A DNA stretch of 64,000 bases from Thermophilibacter provencensis. GTDB taxonomy: Bacteria > Actinomycetota > Coriobacteriia > Coriobacteriales > Atopobiaceae. Where the stretch lies: assembly GCF_030372065.1 (NCBI RefSeq), contig NZ_JAUDEA010000004.1, positions 96,414-160,413 of the forward strand. The letters are read 5' to 3'. The notes under the pieces are model-generated. The model was not told the origin of the DNA. It did not search any database and worked only from the letters and a program-made list of their open reading frames with translations. Of the stretch, positions 26,373 through 36,083 are shown piece by piece (the stretch's first letter is position 1; the number at the start of each line of letters is the position of its first letter). The position numbers and the translations under genes were made by a program.

Positions 26373-26675
26373 AAAAAAGTACCTCTATTCTGATTAAAAA
26401 AAATAACTGACCAAAATAGAGCAAATTCACTTTGCAAAACAGAGAGCAAAAAACACGTGAAATAGAGCAAAATTTCCTTCTTTAATATCTAATTATCACC
26501 CTATCTGACGACAAATCAGCGAGAAATTCGACAACAAGCGAAAAAATGCCGCTCACCCCTGCCAAAAGATGGCCTGTCGAGGCTTAGGTAGAGTGCTATG
26601 CAACCCAAAGCGCGCACTAGGAGCAGTTTTGAAGAAATTGTGACGTTCAAAAGTAATCAAAAGTAAGGAGGATGA
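26373..26675. promoter_or_regulatory. AT-rich divergent control region of the PTS operon
   Basis: The only strongly AT-rich stretch in the window. A direct repeat AAATAGAGCAAA-type word occurs at 26413-26427 and 26459-26475, with a variant (ACAGAGAGCAAAAAA) between them at 26439-26453. An AAAAGTAATCAAAAGTAA tandem lies just before AAGGAGG of the IIA gene. No clear sigma-54 element was found. The repeats look like sites for an operon regulator not encoded next to it. Confidence 0.55.
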
Positions 26676-27083
26676 ATGGTCGGAATCGTCGTCATGACTC
26701 ACGGCGGCCTTGCGGAGGGGCTCGTGAGCGCCAGCGAGGTCATCATGGGGCCCGCTCAGCAGGTGAAGACGCTCGCGCTCAGGCGCGAGGGAAACGTCGA
26801 CGAGCTCAGCTCCGAGTTTGCCGCGGCGCTCGAGGAGGTTGACACCGGCGACGGCGTGCTCGTGCTCTGCGACCTCTTTGGTGGGTCGCCCTGCAACGTC
26901 GCGAGCATGGGCCTTCGCACCGCACGCAACTACCACCTCGTTTCGGGCGCGAACCTTCCCATGCTCATCGAGGCGATCAACAGCCGCGACGAGGGGCTTG
27001 ACCCCGAGGCGCTCGCAAAGCGCTGCATCGAGACCTCGCATGAGGGCATTCGCCACATCAACGAGCTTCTCGCCCAGGCATAG
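26676..27083 (+). CDS. PTS mannose-family EIIA component
   Basis: 135 aa, cytosolic phosphocarrier accepting phosphate from HPr. The phosphorylated His is H9 in VVMTHGGLAEGL. The segment LCDLFGGSPCNVA is typical of EIIA-Man. A strong AAGGAGGATGA precedes the ATG. First gene of the seven-gene operon; EIIB follows after 66 bp. A separate IIA protein rather than a IIAB fusion. Confidence 0.95.
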   Translation: MVGIVVMTHGGLAEGLVSASEVIMGPAQQVKTLALRREGNVDELSSEFAAALEEVDTGDGVLVLCDLFGGSPCNVASMGLRTARNYHLVSGANLPMLIEAINSRDEGLDPEALAKRCIETSHEGIRHINELLAQA

Positions 27084-27149
27084 GGGTTGCGACCGGGTGC
27101 GCCCGGTCTGTTGGGTATCAGACAAGGCACGACAGGAAAAGGAGAGGAA

Positions 27150-27641
27150 ATGGCAAAGATTACGTGGGCCCGCGTTGACTACAGGCTTATCCACGGCCAG
27201 GTGATCACCAAGTGGTCCAAGATCGCCTCCGCCAACGAGATCATCATCGTTGACGACGTGCTCGGTCAGGACGAGTTCATGGCGAGCATCTACAAGATGG
27301 CCGCGCCCTCCGGCGTGAACGTCGACATCAAGACCGCCGCCGACGCCGCTGCCGCCTATCAGGCCGGCACGCTCGGCACGGGCAACATCTTCCTGCTGTT
27401 CAAGGATGTTCACGCGGCGCGCGCCTCGCACGAGGCGGGCCTCGCGTTCGAGACGCTTCAGCTCGGCGGTATCCCCGCCGAGGCCGGTCGCAAGGTTGTC
27501 TTCCCTGCGGTCGCCTTCGGTCCGTCTGAGGCTGAGGACGTTCGCGCCCTTCATGACGCAGGCGTGAACATCGAGATTCAGGTCGTCCCCGAGGAGGCAG
27601 GCATCTCCTACGAGGAGGCCATGAGGAAGTACGAGTCGTAA
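27150..27641 (+). CDS. PTS mannose-family EIIB component
   Basis: 163 aa, starts MAKITWARVDYRLIHGQV after AAAGGAGAGG; the phospho-accepting His is H15. The C-terminal QVVPEEAGISYEEAMRKY is typical. It passes phosphate from EIIA to the incoming sugar via the IIC-IID membrane unit. No sugar specificity can be read from the chain. Confidence 0.95.
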   Translation: MAKITWARVDYRLIHGQVITKWSKIASANEIIIVDDVLGQDEFMASIYKMAAPSGVNVDIKTAADAAAAYQAGTLGTGNIFLLFKDVHAARASHEAGLAFETLQLGGIPAEAGRKVVFPAVAFGPSEAEDVRALHDAGVNIEIQVVPEEAGISYEEAMRKYES

Positions 27642-27653
27642 AGGAGAAACGTC

Positions 27654-29252
27654 ATGGGTCTCAACCTGTTCTTTGCCATAGTTGGCGGCCTGTGGTTCTG
27701 GTGGGCGGCCGGCCTCGCGGGCTACTCGTTCATCCAGACCATGAAGTCGCCGCTGCTCGTGGGCACCGTCCTTGGCGCGCTCACCGGCAACCTCGAGACG
27801 GGCGTCGTCACGGGCGGCAGCATCGAGATGGTGTATCTCGGCATGGTCGCCGCCGGTGGCAACATTCCGTCCGACCGCGTCTTCGCGGCCCTCATCGCCG
27901 TTCCCATCGCCATCCAGACGGGCTGCACGCCGGAGACCGCCGTCTCCATCGCCGTGCCCCTCGGCGTTCTTGGCGTCCTCGTCAACAACGTCCGCCGCAC
28001 CGGCAACGCCGTCTTTGTGCACTGGGCCGATAAGTACGCCGACAAGGGCGACGTCAACGCCGTCTGGCGCTGCGCCACGGTCTACCCGCTCATCTTTGGC
28101 TTCATCCTGCGCTTCCCGCTGATGTTCGTCATCAACTACTTCGGTGCCGACCTGGTGACCTCGCTGCTCAACGTCTGCCCGCAGTGGATCCTCACGGCGT
28201 TCAACGTCATGGGCGGCCTCCTGCCGGCCCTCGGCTTCGCCACCGTCGTGTTTATGATCGGCAAGATGAAGTTCCTGCCGCTGTTCATCATCGGCTTCTT
28301 CCTGGTCCAGTACCTCCAGATCCCCACGATGGCCGCCGCCATCTTTGGCATCTGCCTTGCCCTTCTCGTTACCTTCATGGGCGAGGACGACTCCTTTGCC
28401 ACCCTGCGCGAGCTCTCCGAGAAGGCCGCGGCCGCCGGCGAGCAGCGCATGCTCAGCAAGAAGGACGTGAACGGCGTCTTCCTGCGCTGGCAGTTCACCG
28501 CCGAGATTTCCAACTCCTTCGAGCGCATGCAGTCCGTGGCCGTCTGCGCCTCCTTTGCGCCCGTCCTCAAGAAGCTCTATCCGGAGCAGGCCGACCTTGA
28601 GGCCGCCCTCAAGCGTCACCTCGGCTTCTTCAACACCAACGCCAACTGGGGCTGCCTGATCCACGGCACCGTCCTCGCCATGGAGGAGCAGCGTGCCATG
28701 GGCGCCGACATCCCCGAGGAGATCATCACCGGTGTCAAGAACGGCCTCATGGGCCCGCTCGCCGGCGTTGGCGACACGGTTGACTTTGGCACCGTCCAGG
28801 TCATCCTCTTCGCCCTTGGCGCCTCCTTCGCCACCCAGGGCAACGCCTTCGGCGTCTTCTTTGTGATCCTCTTCGGCCTCCTCACCTTTGCCGAGGCCCG
28901 CGCCCTCTTTGGCCTGGGCTACAAGCTCGGTCGCGAGTCCGTCCAGAAGATCCTCGCCGGCGGCATTGTCAACAAGCTCATCGACTGCGCCTCCATCGTG
29001 GGCATGTTCGTCATGGGCGCCCTCTCCGCCAGCACGGTCAAGGTTTCCACCCCGCTTGCCTGGACCTTTGGCGAGAAGACCATCGTCCTTCAGGACACCC
29101 TGAACTCCATCGCCCCCGGCATCCTCGCCCTCGCGGCCGTGATGTTCGTCTTCTGGGGCATCAAGTACAAGAAGTGGACCATCACCAAGCTCCTGGTGAT
29201 CCTCATCGTGGTCTCGCTCGTGGGCGCCTTCCTCGGCATCCTCAGCGCGTAA
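27654..29252 (+). CDS. Fused PTS mannose-family IIC-IID permease
   Basis: 532 aa. Residues 1-about 260 are the polytopic IIC channel (with GNLETGVVTGGSIEMVYLG and VPIAIQTGCTPETAVSIAVPLG). Residues about 275-532 form IID (FLRWQFTAEISNSFERMQ, LGFFNTN, GLMGPLAGVGDTVDF). In most mannose-family systems IIC and IID are separate chains. The join (about 255-275) is a short polar linker, and there is no frameshift or internal start. The IID half retains its C-terminal TM helices. The IIB stop is 12 bp upstream. Confidence 0.95.
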   Translation: MGLNLFFAIVGGLWFWWAAGLAGYSFIQTMKSPLLVGTVLGALTGNLETGVVTGGSIEMVYLGMVAAGGNIPSDRVFAALIAVPIAIQTGCTPETAVSIAVPLGVLGVLVNNVRRTGNAVFVHWADKYADKGDVNAVWRCATVYPLIFGFILRFPLMFVINYFGADLVTSLLNVCPQWILTAFNVMGGLLPALGFATVVFMIGKMKFLPLFIIGFFLVQYLQIPTMAAAIFGICLALLVTFMGEDDSFATLRELSEKAAAAGEQRMLSKKDVNGVFLRWQFTAEISNSFERMQSVAVCASFAPVLKKLYPEQADLEAALKRHLGFFNTNANWGCLIHGTVLAMEEQRAMGADIPEEIITGVKNGLMGPLAGVGDTVDFGTVQVILFALGASFATQGNAFGVFFVILFGLLTFAEARALFGLGYKLGRESVQKILAGGIVNKLIDCASIVGMFVMGALSASTVKVSTPLAWTFGEKTIVLQDTLNSIAPGILALAAVMFVFWGIKYKKWTITKLLVILIVVSLVGAFLGILSA

Positions 29253-29324
29253 CCAGCACAGACAGCCGGGGCGCGGCGGCGAGGGGATTGCCGTCGCGCC
29301 CCCCCCAAGAAAAAGGAGAGAGAC

Positions 29325-29825
29325 ATGTCCGACAAGCAGACCTTCACGCGCGAGGAGTACCTCGAGGGCGTCCGTGGCGCCAACGGCACCCGCGCGCAGT
29401 GGTTCCACCTCATGCTCGAGGAGGCCAAGAGGCACGGCATCGATCCTGACGAGTTCTGCAAGGCCACCATCTACGCCTTTGGCGTGGAGCGCGGCCGCAA
29501 GTACGGCGTCTGCGAGGGCAACCCGGGCAAGATGGCCGAGATGCTCTATAACTCCAACGGCCAGGACGTCTTTGAGATGGAGCTCGTGGAGAAGACCGAC
29601 GAGCGCGGCCTGCTCCGCTTCCACCACTGCCCGCTTGCCGCCACCTGGAAGGGCATGGGCCTGCCCGCCGAGCAGGTTGCCGAGCTCTGCCGCCTTGCCT
29701 GCTACAGCGACTTTGCCCGCGCGGACAGCGCCGGCGTGAACCTGGAGTTTGACGCCCAGATCGGTGCCGGCGACGAGACGTGCGACCTCGTCTTTACCCC
29801 CAAGACCGAGAAGGAAGGCGAGTAG
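29325..29825 (+). CDS. ATC-hydrolase-like protein (L-2-amino-thiazoline-4-carboxylate hydrolase family)
   Basis: 166 aa, matching in length and pattern the ATC_hydrolase family: the sequence FHHCPLAATWKGMGL followed by LCRLACYSDFARADS, with conserved Cys and His. In Pseudomonas this enzyme opens the thiazoline ring toward cysteine; many homologues are untested. AAAAGGAGAGAGAC precedes the ATG, 72 bp after the IIC-IID stop. Its place between a sugar transporter and a cysteine-breaking enzyme supports a sulfur substrate. Confidence 0.7.
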   Translation: MSDKQTFTREEYLEGVRGANGTRAQWFHLMLEEAKRHGIDPDEFCKATIYAFGVERGRKYGVCEGNPGKMAEMLYNSNGQDVFEMELVEKTDERGLLRFHHCPLAATWKGMGLPAEQVAELCRLACYSDFARADSAGVNLEFDAQIGAGDETCDLVFTPKTEKEGE

Positions 29826-29827
29826 TC

Positions 29828-31126
29828 GTGAGCGCCCCTTGCCGTGAGGTTGCCGAGCGCGACGAGAGGATCGTCTCGCTGCTGCGCGCGCTCGTGCGCA
29901 TCAACACTGAGCATGCCGCTCCCGCGCCTGGCGCGCCTTACGGCGAGGGGTGCGCCCGTGCGCTCGACTTTGCCCTTGCCGAGTGCGAGCGCCTGGGGTT
30001 TGAGACGCGCCGCCTCGGCGAGAAGGTCGGCTGGGCCGAGACTGGCGCACGCGGACCGCTCGCCGCGTTCCCCGTGCACCTGGACGTTGTGCCCGCGGGA
30101 GACGGCTGGACGCGCGACCCATATGCCGCCGAGGTTGAGGACGGCGTGCTCTACGGTCGCGGCTGCATGGACAACAAGATCGGCGCCGCGATTCTCATGG
30201 TCCTCCTTGCCGGGTACGTGGGCGAGGACCTGCCGTGCCGCCTGCGCATCATCTTTGGCACGGACGAGGAGACCGGCATGTCCGACCTCCGCGAGTACGT
30301 GGAGGCGGGGGAGGAGCTCCCGAGCATGGGGTTTGTGCCGGACGCGGCGTTTCCCGTGGTCAGGGGGGAGAAGGCCCGCCTTCACCTGAGGCTGTCCCGA
30401 ACGTCGGACCTGTCGGGGCTCACGCTGAGCGGCGGGACCGCAGCAAACGTGGTTCCCTCAGAGGCTCACGCGACGCTCCCCGATGGCAGGGAGATCTCCG
30501 CCACGGGCCGATCCGCTCACGGGAGCACGCCGGAGCGCGGCGAGAATGCCATCAACGCCCTCGTGGCGCGCCTCGTGAAGGAGCTGGGTCCTGAGGCAGG
30601 CTGCCTGGACGAGGTCTGCCGCCTGCTGTGCGCGGACCTCACCGGCGCGGCCCTTGGCATCGACGTTCCCGACGAGGTCTTTGGCCATACCTCCATGAAC
30701 CTCGGCGTCCTGAACGTCCGGGACGGTGCCCTTGCGGCAGAGGTTGACGTGCGCTGCGGCACCGCGCTTGGCACGACCGAGGCGGTCTCCCGCGTTCGCG
30801 CGGCGCTTGGCGAGGCCTGGCAGGTCGAGGTGGCGCAGGAGAAGCCCATCCACCTCGTTGCCGAGGACGACCCCTGCGTCCAGGTTCTTCTCGGCGCCTA
30901 TGAGCGCGTGTGCGGCGAACGGGGCGGCTGCTCGGTCATGGCCGGCGGCACCTATGCGAGCCTCATGCCCGCGCTCGTGGCGTTTGGCCCCAAGCTTCCC
31001 GGAACACACAGCGGCGCGCACGGCGTCGACGAGCACGTGCGGCTCACGGACGTCTCTCGCGCCGCAGACATCTACTGCGAGGCGGTTCGAGGCATCGTCG
31101 GGCTTGCCGCGTCATTGGAGGACTAG
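29828..31126 (+). CDS. M20-family metallopeptidase (PepV/Sapep-like)
   Basis: 432 aa, GTG start at 29828 with AAGGAAGGCGAG upstream. The family metal motifs are seen: HLDVVPAG, YGRGCMDNKIG, GTDEETGMSD and the C-terminal GTHSGAHGVDEHV (last His ligand). The RSAHGSTPERGENAI segment is typical of dimerisation-domain M20 enzymes. Resembles dipeptidases such as PepV, so Cys-containing dipeptides (Cys-Gly) are plausible. M20 relatives also include carbamoyl-amino-acid hydrolases, so N-carbamoyl-cysteine is an alternative. One base separates it from the next start. Confidence 0.88.
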   Translation: MSAPCREVAERDERIVSLLRALVRINTEHAAPAPGAPYGEGCARALDFALAECERLGFETRRLGEKVGWAETGARGPLAAFPVHLDVVPAGDGWTRDPYAAEVEDGVLYGRGCMDNKIGAAILMVLLAGYVGEDLPCRLRIIFGTDEETGMSDLREYVEAGEELPSMGFVPDAAFPVVRGEKARLHLRLSRTSDLSGLTLSGGTAANVVPSEAHATLPDGREISATGRSAHGSTPERGENAINALVARLVKELGPEAGCLDEVCRLLCADLTGAALGIDVPDEVFGHTSMNLGVLNVRDGALAAEVDVRCGTALGTTEAVSRVRAALGEAWQVEVAQEKPIHLVAEDDPCVQVLLGAYERVCGERGGCSVMAGGTYASLMPALVAFGPKLPGTHSGAHGVDEHVRLTDVSRAADIYCEAVRGIVGLAASLED

Positions 31127-31127
31127 C

Positions 31128-32411
31128 ATGGTTGACTTCATCGAGCTCCTCAAGAAGGAGGTCGTTCCCGCCGAGGGCTGCACCGAGCCCATCGCGGTTG
31201 CCTACGCCGTCTCTATCGCCGCCGAGCAGCTTGACGGCACGCCCAAGGACATCCGTCTCAAGCTGAGCGCCAACATCATCAAGAACGCGCTCGGCGTGGG
31301 CATCCCGGGAACGGGCATGGTGGGCATCGAGATCGCCGCCGCCCTGGGCGCGGTGGTGCGCCAGTCCAATAAGAAGCTCGAGGTCCTCTCTGGCTTTACG
31401 CCCGAGCACCTGGAGGCGGCAAAGGCCCTCGTTGACGCCCATGCGATCCGCGTTGAGCAGAAGGCCACCTCGGAGGCGCTCTACATCGAGGCGCTCCTGA
31501 CCGACGGGGCGGACAGCTCGCGCGTCGTCATCATGCGCGACCACACCAACGTGGTGCGCGTGGAGAAGAACGGAGAGGTTCTCGTTGACGAGCCCGTCTC
31601 TGTTGGGAGCGGCGCGGACGACGCCCACGAGGGCCTCACCGTAGACGCCATCTACGAGTTTGCTACGACCACTCCTTTCGAGGACATCAAGTTCATCCTG
31701 GATTGCGTGCCGCTCAACACCCGCGTGAGCGAGGAGGGTCTCTCCGGCGAGTACGGCCTTGAGGTGGGTAAGCGCATCGGCGCCGGCGCCGACCGCCGCG
31801 GGGCGCTTCTCAACAACGCAACGCTGCGCCTGATGTCGGTCACCGCCGCCGCGAGCGACGCGCGCATGGGAGGCTGCCCCCTCTCAGTCATGACCTGCGG
31901 CGGCAGCGGCAACCAGGGTATTGCGAGCTCGCTTCCCATCATCGAGCTCGCGCGCATCCTCGGCTCCAGCGACGAGGACCTCGCCCGTGCCCTGGTGCTC
32001 TCCGACCTTGTGGTCCTGCACATCAAGGAGTACATGGGCCGCCTGTCCCCGCTGTGCGGTTCCGGCATCGCCGGGGGAACGGGCTCGTGCTGCGGCATCA
32101 CCTTCCTGCAGGGCGGAGGCCTGCGCGAGATCAAGTACGCGATCAACAACATGCTCGCCACGCTGCAGGGCATGATCTGCGACGGCGCCAAGGCCACCTG
32201 CGCGCTCAAGATTGCAGCGGGCACCAACTCGGCCATCCAGTGCTCCACGCTCGCGCTCGCGGACATCTCTCCCACGAGTAAGGACGGCATCATCTTTGAC
32301 GATGCCGAGGAGACCATCAAGAACACCGGCAAGCTGATGCGCGAGGGCTTTGCCCAGACCGACGAGGCCATCCTCTCGATCATGCTCGCCAAGCAGCTCG
32401 AGTCAAAGTAG
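31128..32411 (+). CDS. L-cysteine desulfidase-like (UPF0597/CyuA) protein
   Basis: 427 aa. The three Fe-S cysteine blocks of UPF0597 are present: MTCGGSGNQGI, CGSGIAGGTGSCCGI and MICDGAKATCALKIA. The N-terminus has AEGCTEPIAVAYA. This family includes E. coli CyuA, an anaerobic L-cysteine desulfidase giving pyruvate, ammonia and H2S. Start ATG at 31128 directly after the peptidase stop (TAG-C-ATG). A serine dehydratase role is a weaker alternative. Confidence 0.9.
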   Translation: MVDFIELLKKEVVPAEGCTEPIAVAYAVSIAAEQLDGTPKDIRLKLSANIIKNALGVGIPGTGMVGIEIAAALGAVVRQSNKKLEVLSGFTPEHLEAAKALVDAHAIRVEQKATSEALYIEALLTDGADSSRVVIMRDHTNVVRVEKNGEVLVDEPVSVGSGADDAHEGLTVDAIYEFATTTPFEDIKFILDCVPLNTRVSEEGLSGEYGLEVGKRIGAGADRRGALLNNATLRLMSVTAAASDARMGGCPLSVMTCGGSGNQGIASSLPIIELARILGSSDEDLARALVLSDLVVLHIKEYMGRLSPLCGSGIAGGTGSCCGITFLQGGGLREIKYAINNMLATLQGMICDGAKATCALKIAAGTNSAIQCSTLALADISPTSKDGIIFDDAEETIKNTGKLMREGFAQTDEAILSIMLAKQLESK

Positions 32412-32419
32412 GTGGGGGC

Positions 32420-33052
32420 GTGTACGAGGCGGTGATCTTCGACAAGGACGGCGTGCTCGTCAACTCCGAGCCGGAGCTCGACCGCCGCCGCCGCGCGTTC
32501 TTTGCCGAGGAGGGCATAGACGACTCGGGCTTTCCGGACTTCTACGGGTCAAACAACAAGGTCGTGTGGGGTTGCGTGGAGCCGCACGATGTTGAGCGCC
32601 GAGAGCGGCTGTACAAGAAGTTCCGGACGCGCTTTGCCAACAATCCCATGCCCTACGCCGAGCTTGCCACCCCCGGCGTACGGGAGACTCTCTCGGGGCT
32701 GCGCCGGGCCGGCGTGAGGACCGGCCTGGCGTCTGCCTCGCCGCGCTGGGTGATAGACGGCTTTGTGGAGGCACTCGGCATCGGCGGGCTTCTGGACGTC
32801 ACCGTGAGCGGGGAGGAGTGCGCGGCGTCAAAGCCTGCGCCCGACGTCTACCTGCGCACGATGGAGCTTCTCGGCGTTGAGCCGGGGCAGACGCTCGTCG
32901 TTGAGGACTCGCCCATCGGGATTCTTGCCGCGCACAGGTCCGGCGCGCGCGTCTGCGCCATGCCGCTGCCCGAGGGCGTGCACCTGGACCAGTCCCTGGC
33001 GGACGTCCACCTCACCTGTCTGCTCGACGTCCTCCCCCTCGCGCTTTCCTGA
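32420..33052 (+). CDS. HAD-superfamily hydrolase (phosphoglycolate/beta-PGM type)
   Basis: 210 aa from a GTG at 32420, 8 bp after the desulfidase stop. Motif I is FDKDGVLV (the first Asp nucleophile), motif II the SAS of TGLASAS, Lys in SKPAPDVY and the acidic motif EDSPIG. The helical cap is of the C1 type. A phosphatase or mutase for the sugar phosphate made by the PTS is the simplest guess. Last gene of the operon. Confidence 0.87.
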   Translation: MYEAVIFDKDGVLVNSEPELDRRRRAFFAEEGIDDSGFPDFYGSNNKVVWGCVEPHDVERRERLYKKFRTRFANNPMPYAELATPGVRETLSGLRRAGVRTGLASASPRWVIDGFVEALGIGGLLDVTVSGEECAASKPAPDVYLRTMELLGVEPGQTLVVEDSPIGILAAHRSGARVCAMPLPEGVHLDQSLADVHLTCLLDVLPLALS

Positions 33053-33098
33053 CGCGGGCGCCAGGGCTGGCATGGGCCCGGCACTTCTTGGTACCCAA

Positions 33099-33133
33099 CA
33101 AAACGGCCGCCGGGCCCTTCTCGCCCGGCGGCC
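33099..33133 (-). terminator. Terminator of pgi
   Basis: Stem GGCCGCCGGGC / GCCCGGCGGCC around a TTCTC-type loop, with TTTTG on the minus side. It lies between the HAD gene and pgi, so it may also slow plus-strand transcripts. Confidence 0.75.
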
Positions 33134-33181
33134 AAAATGATGACAATCTACCCTGTCACCTTTGTCAGTCACCTTTGTCAG
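33134..33181. repeat. Family A half-copy next to pgi terminator
   Basis: The words CTGTCACCTTTGTCA and CACCTTTGTCA occur in tandem. Its left edge repeats the 25022 copy, showing that a hairpin and a family A half travel together. Confidence 0.7.
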
Positions 33182-33182
33182 G

Positions 33183-34877
<1,695 letters not shown>

Positions 34878-34962
34878 GGGAGATGCTCCTTCCCCGGGTT
34901 GCAACAGATGGACTAAGCATACCGCGCCCCCGGCCGTGGTGGCGTCAGAGCGCGGTAACGGG

Positions 34963-35523
34963 TTAGAACGGCTCACCGAGCGGCGGCATCCGCTTGAGGC
35001 GAGCCCACATGACCTGCTTCTCGTACGCGTCCCCGGACGCAAGGGCCGCCGCAAAGCCGCCAAGGTTGAGCACGCGCACCCCAAGGACGTGGGCCACCTC
35101 TCCAGGGAGCAGCATTGCCTCCTCGAGCCGGTCCAGGCTTGAGAGCTCGTCCGCATAGGCCTCGCGCACGAGGTTTGCCGCCACGTCGTCGCAGCACACG
35201 AGCGTCGCGGGGTCGAGCGTGCAGATGGCAAGGCGGAAGAGGCTCGCCTCGAGGGGCGTTCCGTCCGCCGTGACGCCGAGCGCCCACTCCCAGTCCTCGG
35301 GGGCGTAGCCCAGCCGGTCGAGGGAGGCCCTGAGCGCCGTTCCGTCGGCGCCGGAGAAGGGGGCGTCGCCGTTCTTCTCGGCGTCCGAGAGCTCTCCCTT
35401 GACGAGAAGGACCGAGGAGAGCGCGTTTCCGCCCATCACAACGCCGCGTTTGGTGAGCGCATCGAGCTCTGCCGCCGCTTTATCCAGGTACGCGCGCCGC
35501 CGCACGTCTCGCTCAGAGGCCAT
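34963..35523 (-). CDS. Hypothetical protein, 186 aa
   Basis: 186 aa from the ATG at 35523 with a GGAG 6-7 bases upstream. Soluble, mostly helical, with a segment [33 protein letters not shown] and a C-terminal half rich in Leu and Arg. It is followed after 85 bp by pgi on the same strand. I do not recognise the family. A uracil-DNA-glycosylase-like fold was considered, but no active-site motif supports it. Confidence 0.7.
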   Translation of the reverse strand: MASERDVRRRAYLDKAAAELDALTKRGVVMGGNALSSVLLVKGELSDAEKNGDAPFSGADGTALRASLDRLGYAPEDWEWALGVTADGTPLEASLFRLAICTLDPATLVCCDDVAANLVREAYADELSSLDRLEEAMLLPGEVAHVLGVRVLNLGGFAAALASGDAYEKQVMWARLKRMPPLGEPF

Positions 35524-35556
35524 GTGATTCTCCGTTCTCGCGACAAGGTGATGACA

Positions 35557-35687
35557 GGGGTGATGACAAGGGTGACAGGGCGGATTGTGACAAAGGTGAC
35601 AGGGTAGATTGTCACCATGAGAACCATGGTGACAATCTACCCTGTCACCTTTGTCACAATCCGCCCTGTCACCCTTGTCATCACCCC
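35557..35687. repeat. Family A palindrome: 63-bp perfect inverted repeat
   Basis: Left arm 35557-35619, loop AGAAC, right arm 35625-35687; the arms are exact reverse complements. Each arm holds the words GGTGATGACAAGGGTGACAGG and GACAAAGGTGACAGGGTAGA in order. It occupies the divergent gap between the 186-aa gene and trxA, next to their promoters. Confidence 0.95.
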
Positions 35688-35763
35688 GTCGCGGATGTCC
35701 GTTTGAACCAGTGTAAATCGGGCATAAGGCAAACAGGTACACAATTCGACCGGGGAGGTTCCC

Positions 35764-36081
35764 ATGGCCAAGGCAATAACCACCGCGGACTTTAAGTCCG
35801 TCATCTCCAGCTCCGAGAAGCCCGTTCTCGTTGACTTCTGGGCGTCGTGGTGCGGCCCGTGCCGCGCGCTCGCGCCCGTCATCGACCAGATCTCTCAGGA
35901 GATGGCCGACAAGCTCACCGTCTACAAGTGCAACGTTGACGAGGAGCCCGACCTCGCCACGCAGTTTCGCATCGTCTCCATCCCCACGCTCATCCTCTTC
36001 AAGGGCGGCAAGCCGGTCCACACCGTCGTGGGCAACATGCCCAAGCCGGCCCTCGTCGCCGAGCTCGAGGCCAACCTCTAA
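35764..36081 (+). CDS. trxA: Thioredoxin
   Basis: 105 aa, disulfide reductase. Active site WCGPC (C30 and C33) within DFWASWCGPCRA, and cis-Pro in VSIPTLILFKGG. Fully normal length. GGGGAGG precedes the ATG. The PAP2 phosphatase gene follows after 2 bp, so the two are probably one transcript. Confidence 0.97.
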   Translation: MAKAITTADFKSVISSSEKPVLVDFWASWCGPCRALAPVIDQISQEMADKLTVYKCNVDEEPDLATQFRIVSIPTLILFKGGKPVHTVVGNMPKPALVAELEANL

Positions 36082-36083
36082 TC

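Noticed and set aside
26600..26675. A sigma-54 promoter for the PTS operon
   Set aside because: No TGGCAC-N5-TTGC pair with correct spacing was found.
26553..29627. A 1024-aa antisense open frame on the minus strand
   Set aside because: It is a shadow of the PTS genes on the plus strand. It has low-complexity composition and no ribosome binding site. High GC gives long open antisense frames.
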